Shown: positions 1 through 6,679 of the stretch, piece after piece
Numbering within the stretch: the first letter of the stretch is position 1
How the letters are laid out: the number at the start of each line of letters is the position of its first letter
Origin: Planctomycetota bacterium
GTDB lineage: Bacteria; Planctomycetota; Planctomycetia; Gemmatales; Gemmataceae
DNA: 64,000 nt
Direction: 5' to 3'
Assembly: GCA_021413735.1 (NCBI GenBank)
Contig: JAIOPV010000021.1
Span: 20,048 to 84,047 of the forward strand
Translations under genes and position numbers: made by a program
The notes under the pieces: model-generated
The model's input: the letters and a program-made list of their open reading frames with translations, nothing else
The model's database searches: none
Told to the model about the DNA's origin: nothing

Positions 1-142
1 CCGGCTTGTGTGGCAGTGCCCAGCATGCGGTCGTTTGTACGTTGAGGGTCTCGATAACCAACTCCGATGCTTCCTGCCCGAAGGAGAGCCTTTCGATCGC
101 GAAGTTCTCCGTAGTAGACAAAACCAGATAGCTCATGATTGA
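1..142 (+). CDS. C-terminal end of a zinc-ribbon-like hypothetical protein (partial)
   Basis: An open frame enters from the left edge (reading from base 2) and stops at the TGA at 140-142, leaving the last 46 residues of a protein. The visible part has a CPACG knuckle, then GRLYV and an LRCFLPEG segment with a third Cys, which resembles the zinc-ribbon ends of small planctomycete hypothetical proteins. The start lies outside the window. It is followed 24 bases later by the next gene on the same strand. Function unknown; the call rests on the Cys pattern and an uninterrupted frame, so it is moderate. Confidence 0.5.
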   Translation, partial: RLVWQCPACGRLYVEGLDNQLRCFLPEGEPFDREVLRSRQNQIAHD

Positions 143-166
143 CCAGCTTGAATCACAGAGCCGTCG

Positions 167-433
167 ATGGCTGCCACCGAACAATCTGAGAAGCTCGCGG
201 AAGAAGCACGCCGCGGTCAAGAAGCCTTCGACCGACACGTTCGCCACAAGCTGCGTCCCGAAGACGACGGCAAGTATGTTGCCGTTGAGATCCACTCCGG
301 CGACTACGAGCTTGATGCCGACGACTACCAAGCCATCGAACGTCTCTTGGCACGGCTTCCGGAAGCAAGAATCTTCTTGCTTCGCGTTGGCTACCCGACG
401 ACTTACCGACTTGGTTTCGGCGGTGGGGCATGA
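167..433 (+). CDS. Small hypothetical protein paired with an aspartic protease
   Basis: This 88-residue acidic protein is of a kind that often precedes a clan-AA aspartic protease-like gene. It has a charged N-terminal helix, then alternating strand-like segments (YVAVEIHSGDYEL, then a helix with DYQAIERLLARLP) and a short basic end. Its stop overlaps the next start by 4 bases (ATGA), so the two are almost certainly translationally coupled. Such pairs are common in cyanobacteria and planctomycetes and have been suspected of toxin-antitoxin behaviour, but nothing here shows a function. The start is the ATG at 167; no strong Shine-Dalgarno is visible. Confidence 0.7.
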   Translation: MAATEQSEKLAEEARRGQEAFDRHVRHKLRPEDDGKYVAVEIHSGDYELDADDYQAIERLLARLPEARIFLLRVGYPTTYRLGFGGGA

Positions 434-798
434 TGCTGGGCTGCGTCAACGCTCGTCTCGAAGCAAAACTTCGGCTGACGATCATCGGTCCCACGGGAAT
501 AACGCTTGTTGTCGATGCGATCATCGACACCGGGTTCAGCGGTGCCCTGATTCTTCCGAGCGCAACGGTGGCAGCGCTTGGGCTTGTCAGACGGTTTATC
601 GGCACCGCCATGTTGGGCGATGGCACCACTCGCACCTTCGACACATTCGGTGCGGAAGTTGTCTGGAACGGAGCGGCTCGCGGAATCGTTGTGTCAGCCC
701 TCGGGAACGAAGCGCTGGTCGGCACAGGCTTGTTGTCCGGCCACAAACTGACGATTGTCCTTGAAGACGGCGGCGCGGTCGAAGTGGAACCGCTGTGA
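430..798 (+). CDS. Clan AA (retropepsin-like) aspartic protease family protein
   Basis: The 122-residue product carries the retropepsin active-site signature D-T-G-F-S-G near residues 34-39 (IIDTGFSGALILP), inside a predicted beta-barrel. It has the length of the single-domain clan-AA family rather than of two-domain pepsins, so it would act as a homodimer if active. It overlaps the upstream small gene by 4 bases, and its stop lies just before the DUF1552 gene. The substrate is unknown. The later barrel half ends in SGHKLTIVLEDGGAVEV, as is usual for the family. Proteolytic activity is inferred from the motif only. Confidence 0.75.
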   Translation: MMLGCVNARLEAKLRLTIIGPTGITLVVDAIIDTGFSGALILPSATVAALGLVRRFIGTAMLGDGTTRTFDTFGAEVVWNGAARGIVVSALGNEALVGTGLLSGHKLTIVLEDGGAVEVEPL

Positions 799-827
799 AC
801 ATGAACCGAACTCGGTGGAGTTTCCCC

Positions 828-2165
828 ATGATCCCTCGTCAGCTTTCGCGCAGGCACGTGCTTCGCGCCACCGGGGCGGCCGTCGCGTTGCCGTTCCTCG
901 AAGCGATGCTGCCACGGCTGCAGTCGGCACCGTCCACGTTCAAGCCGTGGGAGAAGTCGTCGCTCGCGGCCACGCCGCGAGTCATCACCTGCTATGTTCC
1001 CAACGGCGTCAACATCCTCGAATGGGTGCCGAAGGACTCCGGCGAGAAATACACCTTATCGCCGACGCTCACGGCGTTGAAGGACTACCGCAACGACTTC
1101 ACCGTGATTACCGGGCTGGGGCATCCGGCGTCGCAGGGCGGGCACAGCGGTGCCGACACTTGGCTCACGGCCGCAAATCTGAAGGCGAAGCCCGGCGCCG
1201 ACTACACCAACACCGTTTCAGCCGACCAGATCGCGGCACAACTCCACGGCAAGAAGACACGGTTTCCGTCGATCCAGCTTGGGGATATGTCAGGCACCGG
1301 CGGCGCTGGCCACAGTCACACACTGTCCTTCGACATCAACGGCACGCCGCTTCCGTCCGAGAACTCGCCGCGTCGGCTGTTCGAGCGACTGTTCGTGCCG
1401 GATTCCGCGGGCGATCGTGCTGCCACCCTGAAACGCTACGCCGAACGGCGTTCCATTCTCGATGATCTCGCAGGGGAAACGGCTCAACTCAACGGCAAGC
1501 TCGGCACCACCGACCGCAAGAAGCTCGACGAATACCTCAGCAGCGTTCGCGAAACCGAGAAGCAGGTCGAGCGGATGCAGGGGTGGGTTGATGTGCCGAA
1601 GCCGAAGGTCGCGGACACGGGCCTGCAACTCGGCAGTCAGCCCATGAATGGACACGACCGCCCGATGTGGCTCGATGTCATGCTGGAACTGTCGTACCTC
1701 GCGTTCATCACCGACCTGACGCGGGTCATCACGTTCGAGTGGAGTCGCGAGGCGGGCGGTTACGGTGGTGGCGGCGAGAACCACCACGAGCTTTCGCACC
1801 ACGGCGGCGACAAGGGAATGCTCGACAAACTCGCCGTGATCGACCAGTTCCACCTGTCGCGACTGGGTCGCTTCATGGGGATGCTGAAGTCCACGAGCGA
1901 GGCCGATGGCAACATGCTCGACCGCACGATGATCGTGTTCGGGTCCGGGATGAACAGCGGGGCGGGGGGTGAGCATTCGCCGCGGAACTTGCCGCTGGTG
2001 GTCGCGGGTGGACACAAGCTGGGCTTAAAGCTGGGTCGGCATTTATCGCACAATCCGGAGAAACACCCGCCGATGTCGAATGTGTTGCTGACGCTGATTC
2101 AGAAAATGGGTGTCGAAACCCCTCGATTCGCCGACAGCACCGGCACCCTCACGGGTCTGGTTTGA
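828..2165 (+). CDS. DUF1552 domain-containing secreted protein
   Basis: A 445-residue planctomycete DUF1552 protein, a family of unknown function usually exported and found with DUF1549/1553/1592 cytochrome-like proteins. The N-terminus has a twin-arginine-like signal (LSRRHVLRATG) followed by a hydrophobic stretch, so Tat export is likely. I chose the ATG at 828 because GGTGGAG lies about 7 bases upstream and it gives a proper signal peptide; a GTG at 795 and an ATG at 801 are in frame but lengthen the signal. Conserved segments include YVPNGVN, GGAGHSHTLS and GSGMNSG. Like DUF1501, the fold is probably related to alkaline phosphatase/sulfatase proteins, but no catalytic claim is made. Confidence 0.9.
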   Translation: MIPRQLSRRHVLRATGAAVALPFLEAMLPRLQSAPSTFKPWEKSSLAATPRVITCYVPNGVNILEWVPKDSGEKYTLSPTLTALKDYRNDFTVITGLGHPASQGGHSGADTWLTAANLKAKPGADYTNTVSADQIAAQLHGKKTRFPSIQLGDMSGTGGAGHSHTLSFDINGTPLPSENSPRRLFERLFVPDSAGDRAATLKRYAERRSILDDLAGETAQLNGKLGTTDRKKLDEYLSSVRETEKQVERMQGWVDVPKPKVADTGLQLGSQPMNGHDRPMWLDVMLELSYLAFITDLTRVITFEWSREAGGYGGGGENHHELSHHGGDKGMLDKLAVIDQFHLSRLGRFMGMLKSTSEADGNMLDRTMIVFGSGMNSGAGGEHSPRNLPLVVAGGHKLGLKLGRHLSHNPEKHPPMSNVLLTLIQKMGVETPRFADSTGTLTGLV

Positions 2166-2188
2166 GCAGGCCAATCATGCAAGAACTA

Positions 2189-2257
2189 CGAGCCACGGGG
2201 TTATCCCCGTGGTCTTTTCTTCTCGCAACACGCACGGGAATAACCCCCCACGGCTCG
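2189..2257. repeat. Palindromic repeat, GAGCCACGGGG family, copy 1
   Basis: An imperfect inverted repeat sits just after the DUF1552 gene. Arm 2189-2211 (CGAGCCACGGGGTTATCCCC, then GTG) pairs with 2233-2257, which ends CCACGGCTCG. Each arm itself holds a small palindrome (CCACGGGG...CCCCGTGG). Closely related copies occur at 25981-26049 and at the right edge, 63973-63998, so this is a dispersed element rather than a gene-specific terminator. Confidence 0.85.
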
Positions 2258-2287
2258 CTCTCCAAAAACTTTGGACCGGCCAGTTGG

Positions 2288-2316
2288 TTGAAGCCGTGCT
2301 GGGGTCCGAGTACAAT
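2288..2316 (+). promoter_or_regulatory. Predicted sigma-70-type promoter for hpf
   Basis: TTGAAG (2288-2293) and TACAAT (2311-2316) are separated by exactly 17 bases and lie 80 bases before the hpf start. The hexamers are close to TTGACA and TATAAT. No other good promoter is visible before the HPF-PTS gene set, so it may drive the whole set. Confidence 0.55.
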
Positions 2317-2396
2317 CAGCCAGTCGGGAACGCCCAACCGACCCGACCCCACGGCGACCTCTCCCCGGCCGCCAAGAATGGAATGCGAGGTTCACG

Positions 2397-2729
2397 GTGC
2401 TGGTGACAGTCTCCGCCCGGCACGGGCACTTGAATGATGACGTGCAAAAACAACTGCACGAAAAGGCCGAGAAGCTCCTTCACTTCTTCGACCGACTCAC
2501 CTCAATCGTCGTCACGGTGGACTTGCACCGCGACCGCGATAACAAACTCGGCGTCGAAATTATCGCGCACGCCGAGCATAAACACGAGTTCGTGGCCACC
2601 GACCGAGATGTCGAAATCGAACCGGCATTCCAGTTGGCCAGCGCTCATATGAAGCAGCAACTCAAGAGCTACAAAGAAAAGCTGCAAGATCACCGACGCG
2701 ATCCATCGCCCAAAGATGGTTCCTCGTGA
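2397..2729 (+). CDS. hpf: Ribosome hibernation-promoting factor (short HPF/YfiA type)
   Basis: The 110-residue protein matches the single-domain HPF/YfiA family (beta-alpha-beta-beta-beta-alpha): VTVSARHGHLNDDVQKQL, a VTVDLHRDRDN strand region, then a charged C-terminal helix. It should bind the 30S A/P-site region and silence ribosomes under starvation. It lacks the long-HPF dimerisation domain. The start is a GTG at 2397 preceded by GCGAGG; a second GTG at 2403 is possible. It leads a set with EIIA, HPr and Enzyme I genes, much as hpf neighbours ptsN in proteobacterial rpoN regions. The C-terminal tail is basic and Ser-rich. Confidence 0.92.
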   Translation: MLVTVSARHGHLNDDVQKQLHEKAEKLLHFFDRLTSIVVTVDLHRDRDNKLGVEIIAHAEHKHEFVATDRDVEIEPAFQLASAHMKQQLKSYKEKLQDHRRDPSPKDGSS

Positions 2730-2796
2730 GCGGGAGGAAGTCGTGGATTCATGTGCCGTCAGCTCGCCGGGAACGCCGCGCCGAGGAGACTCCGGA

Positions 2797-3306
2797 ATGA
2801 GATTGACTAACTTCCTCGTCCGCGACGCGATCATCCCGCGCCTGTCTGTCTCGGCCGCCGGGGTCAACCCAGACGACGCCGAAGCGGTTGCTCGTGTCAA
2901 AGAACAAGTCGTCGCCGAGATGGCGGGTTCGCTTCGCGCGGCGGGTTGCTTCCGCGACGGAGATCTGCCCGATATCGTGAAGGCGGTGATGAATCGCGAA
3001 CGGATCGGCACAACCGGCATCGGCCAGGGGATTGCCATCCCCCACACCCGACATGCCGCCATCGACCGCCTGATTGGTACACTCGCCCTCGCGGGTAACG
3101 GCCTGCCGTTCAAGAGCCTTGATTCCGAGCCTGCGTTCGTGTTCGTGCTGTTGCTGTCGCCACACGATCAACCCGGAGTTCACCTCCGCGCTCTCGAAGC
3201 GGTCGTGCGGACGATGCGAGACGAAGAGTTCGTGAAAAAGCTGCGAGCCTGCACAACGCAGGACGAAATCTGGAACCTGTTGGAGACGGCTGCCCCCGGT
3301 TGGTGA
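2797..3306 (+). CDS. PTS EIIA component, fructose/nitrogen-regulatory type (PtsN-like)
   Basis: This 169-residue EIIA domain of the mannitol/fructose/Ntr class would accept phosphate from HPr on His83, seen in GIGQGIAIPHTRH. The ATG at 2797 follows a GGAG; an in-frame start at 2716 would add a 27-residue tail unlike the family, so I reject it. No EIIB or EIIC gene is present nearby, so a regulatory role like that of PtsN is more likely than sugar import. It lies between hpf and the HPr gene on the same strand. Confidence 0.85.
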   Translation: MRLTNFLVRDAIIPRLSVSAAGVNPDDAEAVARVKEQVVAEMAGSLRAAGCFRDGDLPDIVKAVMNRERIGTTGIGQGIAIPHTRHAAIDRLIGTLALAGNGLPFKSLDSEPAFVFVLLLSPHDQPGVHLRALEAVVRTMRDEEFVKKLRACTTQDEIWNLLETAAPGW

Positions 3307-3347
3307 GATGAGTCTCGACGAGAACGAGCGACGGGAAGGGCGGACCC

Positions 3348-3725
3348 ATGACACTCAAAATACCGAGGAACGAGACCGGGCCAACGGACCGCACCCCGGC
3401 ATCGAGCGCGGTCGCGACTCCACCAGGCGGGGTTCCAGCGGTGAATGGTCCATTGCGTCGAACTGTCCGAGTCGTGAATCCGCTTGGCTTGCACATGCGG
3501 GCAGCGGATCGGTTCTCGCGAGCCGCCAGGCTTCACGCCTGCGAAGTCTGGGTCTGGCACGGAGATGTTCGAGCCGACGGTAAGGATCTTTGGGCCTTGA
3601 TCGGGCTTGTTGTGATGCCCGATTCGGAAGTGATTCTGGAAGTGGATGGCCCCGACGCGGCAGCCACAATCGAGCCATTGTGCGAAATCCTCGCCGCTCC
3701 CGGTGGGGAAGATTACACCAACTGA
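3348..3725 (+). CDS. ptsH: HPr-like phosphocarrier protein with Asp at the regulatory Ser46 position
   Basis: HPr domain with the phosphorylatable histidine in NPLGLHMRAA (His49 from this start). HPr shuttles phosphate from Enzyme I to EIIA. From the ATG at 3348, which follows GGAAGGGCGG, there is a Pro/Thr-rich extension of about 31 residues; the in-frame GTG at 3441 would give a normal 94-residue HPr with the histidine at position 18, so the start is uncertain. In the second helix the usual K-S-I-M pattern reads K-D-L-W: the serine used by HPr kinase is an aspartate. The Enzyme I gene follows 65 bases after the stop. Confidence 0.88.
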   Translation: MTLKIPRNETGPTDRTPASSAVATPPGGVPAVNGPLRRTVRVVNPLGLHMRAADRFSRAARLHACEVWVWHGDVRADGKDLWALIGLVVMPDSEVILEVDGPDAAATIEPLCEILAAPGGEDYTN

Positions 3726-3790
3726 CCCGCCCCGGCACGCCCGAGCCGACTGCGGAGACCTCAAAAAACCTAGGGCCCGGACCCCGGCGA

Positions 3791-5566
3791 ATGGAAATCC
3801 GGCACCACGGAATCGCAGTCTCCCCCGGTGTGGCCATCGGGCCGGCTTTCGTTATCCACACCGAGGGTGTCCGGATCACGCATCAGACGGTTTCCCCCGA
3901 ACATATCCCATGTGAAATTAATCGGCTCCACAAGGCGCTTGAAGAAGCTGCAACCGAGGCTCGCGAGAATCGGCTGCGAATCACGGCACTCCACGGTGCC
4001 GCCATCGGCAACATCTTCGCCGCGCAGGGGTCGATCTTCGAGGATCCCGGCTTCCGCAATCAGACCGAAACGCTCATCCGAACGCAGTGTTTCTCCGCCG
4101 AATACGCCGTTAGCCGCGTCATGCGTGAATTCGTGCGGCGACTGGAAGAGTCCGCCCTCAAGAGCGTCGCGGAACAGCACAAGGCCGAAGTTCGCCGCCG
4201 GGCCAAGGACTTTATCGACATCGAGCGACAGATTCTCCTCCTCTTGCAAGGTGAAAACTCGGAGCCGCTTGGAGAACTGACCGAACCGGTCATCATCTTG
4301 GCGGCCGATCTGATGCCTTCCGAAACCGCCGACTTCTCCCCTCGGACGGTTCATGCTTTCGCCACCGAAAGTGGCGGCGGCACGAGCCACACCGCGATTC
4401 TCGCGGGTGCGCTCGAAATTCCCGCAGTCGTTGGACTGGGTCGATTCCTGTCCGACGTCTCAGGCGGCGATACCGTCATCGTGGACGGCGAGGAGGGGAT
4501 ACTCATTATCGACCCGGACGAAGCCACGATCGCCCGGTACGAGGAGAAGCGTGCCGCCGAGCGATCGCGAGCCGACCGATACGACTCACTTCGCGATAAG
4601 ACTTCCACCACGAGCGACGGCACACCCATTCGCTTGCTCGGCAACATCGAACTGGCGCAAGAAGCCTCGCATTGCCTCGAACGCGGTGCCGAGGGCGTCG
4701 GGCTGTATCGCACCGAATTCCTGTACCTGAACAAGACTTCCGACCCAACCGAGGAAGAACACTTCGACGCATACCGCTCCGTGGTGCAAACCCTCGGCCC
4801 AACGCGGCCGGTTGTGATTCGTACCCTCGACCTCGGAGCCGACAAGTTTTCCAGCATGTCGGATGTTGTCGGCGTCGAGAAGAACCCGTTCCTGGGTCTG
4901 CGAAGCGTTCGCTTGTGTTTGCGAAAACTCGACTTGTTCAAGACGCAACTTCGGGCGATTCTGCGGGTCGCGGTACTCGGGAACGTGAAGGTCATGTTCC
5001 CGATGATTAGCACGGTCGATGAACTTCGCCAGTGCAAGGCGCTGCTGAACGAAGTGAAGGAAGACCTGGAGGATGCGGGAATCCCCTTCAAACGCGACCT
5101 GTCAGTCGGTACAATGATCGAAGTTCCGTCTGCCGCGCTCGTCGCCGACATCCTCGCCCGAGAAGTCGATTTCTTCTCGATCGGCACGAACGACTTGATT
5201 CAGTACACGCTGGCAGCGGACCGGAACAACGAAAACGTTGCGCATTTGTACAACCCGACCGACCCAGCCGTCCTCCGATTAATCAAGAGGGTGGTCGAGG
5301 CAGCGGACAAGGAACAGATCGAAGTGAACGTTTGCGGAGAGATGAGCGGGGAACCGCTCTACGCTCCGCTTCTGGTGGGCTTGGGACTTCGCCAATTGAG
5401 CGTCACCCCTCGGAAGGTGCCGGAGATCAAGAGGGTCATCCGGCAGTTGCGAGTGGACGAAGCCAAACGGCTCGCCGAGTACGCCCTGAACATGGACACC
5501 GCCCGCCACGTGGGCAGTTATTTACGAGACCAATTACGCCGTATCCTCCCCGAAGTGGCCGACTGA
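3791..5566 (+). CDS. ptsI: Phosphoenolpyruvate-protein phosphotransferase (Enzyme I)
   Basis: The 591-residue Enzyme I uses PEP to phosphorylate HPr. The N-terminal swivelling domain carries the active histidine at about 200 in ESGGGTSHTAILAGAL. The C-terminal TIM-barrel has GVGLYRTEFLYL, the Mg/PEP-binding DLGADK and MIEVPSAAL segments, and the catalytic Cys at about 515 in NVCGEMSGEP. Length is normal (about 570-590). I chose the ATG at 3791 (MEIRHHGIAVSPGVAIG), where homology starts; the frame is open further upstream but that part is not Enzyme I-like. With HPr and EIIA next door this is a complete phosphorelay. Confidence 0.95.
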   Translation: MEIRHHGIAVSPGVAIGPAFVIHTEGVRITHQTVSPEHIPCEINRLHKALEEAATEARENRLRITALHGAAIGNIFAAQGSIFEDPGFRNQTETLIRTQCFSAEYAVSRVMREFVRRLEESALKSVAEQHKAEVRRRAKDFIDIERQILLLLQGENSEPLGELTEPVIILAADLMPSETADFSPRTVHAFATESGGGTSHTAILAGALEIPAVVGLGRFLSDVSGGDTVIVDGEEGILIIDPDEATIARYEEKRAAERSRADRYDSLRDKTSTTSDGTPIRLLGNIELAQEASHCLERGAEGVGLYRTEFLYLNKTSDPTEEEHFDAYRSVVQTLGPTRPVVIRTLDLGADKFSSMSDVVGVEKNPFLGLRSVRLCLRKLDLFKTQLRAILRVAVLGNVKVMFPMISTVDELRQCKALLNEVKEDLEDAGIPFKRDLSVGTMIEVPSAALVADILAREVDFFSIGTNDLIQYTLAADRNNENVAHLYNPTDPAVLRLIKRVVEAADKEQIEVNVCGEMSGEPLYAPLLVGLGLRQLSVTPRKVPEIKRVIRQLRVDEAKRLAEYALNMDTARHVGSYLRDQLRRILPEVAD

Positions 5567-5751
5567 CCCGGAACCAATTCTCGACCAGGGGGCACCAAAC
5601 CCTGGCAGGACGACCGGCGACACGGCACACGAACGGGTTGAGACAACGGGAGAGCGAAGTCATGCGAAGGAAAACGTAAAAGCTGATCGGGGACGATCCG
5701 TTTTTGCGTTTTGCTTTGTGCATGAAGCGCGCTCCTGGGAAACCGGGACCG

Positions 5752-6567
5752 ATGTTCGGTGACAAGCTCCGTTTCCGCTTCTCAAAAACCGGCACGCTCC
5801 GGTTGCTCTCCCACCATGATCTCATGCGCTGCCTGGAGCGAATGCTTCGCCGCGCCGCGTTGCCGTTCAAGTCTACTGCTGGTTTCCACCCTGGCCCGCG
5901 AGTCGTGTTCGCGCTCTCTCTCCCCCTTGGCGTCGCTGGGCTTGATGAAGTCGTCGAGATCGAGTTCCTGAAGGAACTCGATGCGGACGAAACGCTTGCC
6001 CAACTGCGTTCGCAGGCACCCGATGGGTTGGCTTTCAATCGCGTCTCCATTCTCCCCATGAAGATCACCGGCGTGCCGCGTCGGATCGTGTATCGTCTCG
6101 CGATCCCCGAGGAGCGAGTCGAGACCGTGACGCTGCGCTGTGCCGAACTGCTCGCACAGGAGAAGGTGTGGGTGGAGCGACTGAAGCCGAACCCAAAGCG
6201 ACTGAACATCCGCCCGTACTTGCGAAATCTTAGTGTGGTCCGCTCGCTCCGCGAGCGGGAAGCCGAACCGCTCGCGGAGCGAGCGGACCACATTCTCGCA
6301 CTCGATCTCTGGGTGACCGGCACGGGAACGGCGCGTGCCGACGAACTGATGAAACTGCTGAACGTTACGGACCTGATCGACGCGGGAAGTGTGGTCGAGC
6401 GTTCCACGGTGGAACTGCGAGATGAGTTTGTCGGCACCGATCCGGCGGATATTCCACCAGACGGACAGGCCGACACATTGCCACTCGACGCGGCAGCCAT
6501 CGCCAACTTGATCCAGCAGAAGGAAGAAGACCAACTCGTATCGGCCTTGGGGCCGGTCGTGGAATGA
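5752..6567 (+). CDS. DUF2344 (TIGR03936) protein interrupted by a palindromic repeat
   Basis: The start KLRFRFSKTGTLRLLSHHDLMRCLERMLRRAALPF and GFHPGPRVVFALSLPLGV identify the DUF2344/TIGR03936 family. These are usually next to, or fused to, a radical SAM protein and near RNase E/G, as here. The function is unknown. The ATG at 5752 (271 residues) matches the family start; an earlier ATG at 5722 has no ribosome site. Bases 6235-6291 are an almost perfect palindrome read in frame as about 18 charged residues (SVVRSLREREAEPLAERADH), so a dispersed element seems to have been accepted into the protein. The radical SAM partner is not in this window. Confidence 0.85.
   Translation: MFGDKLRFRFSKTGTLRLLSHHDLMRCLERMLRRAALPFKSTAGFHPGPRVVFALSLPLGVAGLDEVVEIEFLKELDADETLAQLRSQAPDGLAFNRVSILPMKITGVPRRIVYRLAIPEERVETVTLRCAELLAQEKVWVERLKPNPKRLNIRPYLRNLSVVRSLREREAEPLAERADHILALDLWVTGTGTARADELMKLLNVTDLIDAGSVVERSTVELRDEFVGTDPADIPPDGQADTLPLDAAAIANLIQQKEEDQLVSALGPVVE
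6235..6291. repeat. Perfect palindrome inside the DUF2344 coding sequence
   Basis: The arms 6235-6258 (GTGGTCCGCTCGCTCCGCGA, then GCGG) and 6268-6291 are exact 24-base reverse complements around a 9-base loop. The length is a multiple of three, and the frame stays open through both arms. It has the same design as the intergenic palindromes of this window but a different sequence. Confidence 0.9.
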
Positions 6568-6578
6568 CAATGTTAATT

Positions 6579-6677
6579 CGTGTTGAGTGTTTGGTGTTTC
6601 GTGTTTGGGATTGAGCGATTCGCTCCCTCAGCGGCCAAACACAAAACACTCAACACGAAACACAAAACACGAGACAC
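6579..6677. repeat. Palindromic repeat, GTGTTTGGTGTTTCG family, copy 1
   Basis: The AC/GT-rich arm 6579-6608 (CGTGTTGAGTGTTTGGTGTT...) pairs with 6634-6656 and a trailing AACACGAAACACAAAACAC run that reaches the RNase gene start. A second copy lies at 12143-12256. It fills almost the entire space between the DUF2344 and RNase genes, leaving no recognisable Shine-Dalgarno for the latter. Confidence 0.85.
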
Positions 6678-6679
6678 AA

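Noticed and set aside
2716..2796. A longer EIIA start with 27 extra residues
   Set aside because: The added stretch has no family similarity, while the ATG at 2797 has a GGAG and begins the conserved domain.
5567..5751. A tiny gene ATGCGAAGGAAAACGTAA (MRRKT) before the DUF2344 gene
   Set aside because: Five codons with no conservation that can be judged from one sequence; an upstream GGGAGAG could be chance.
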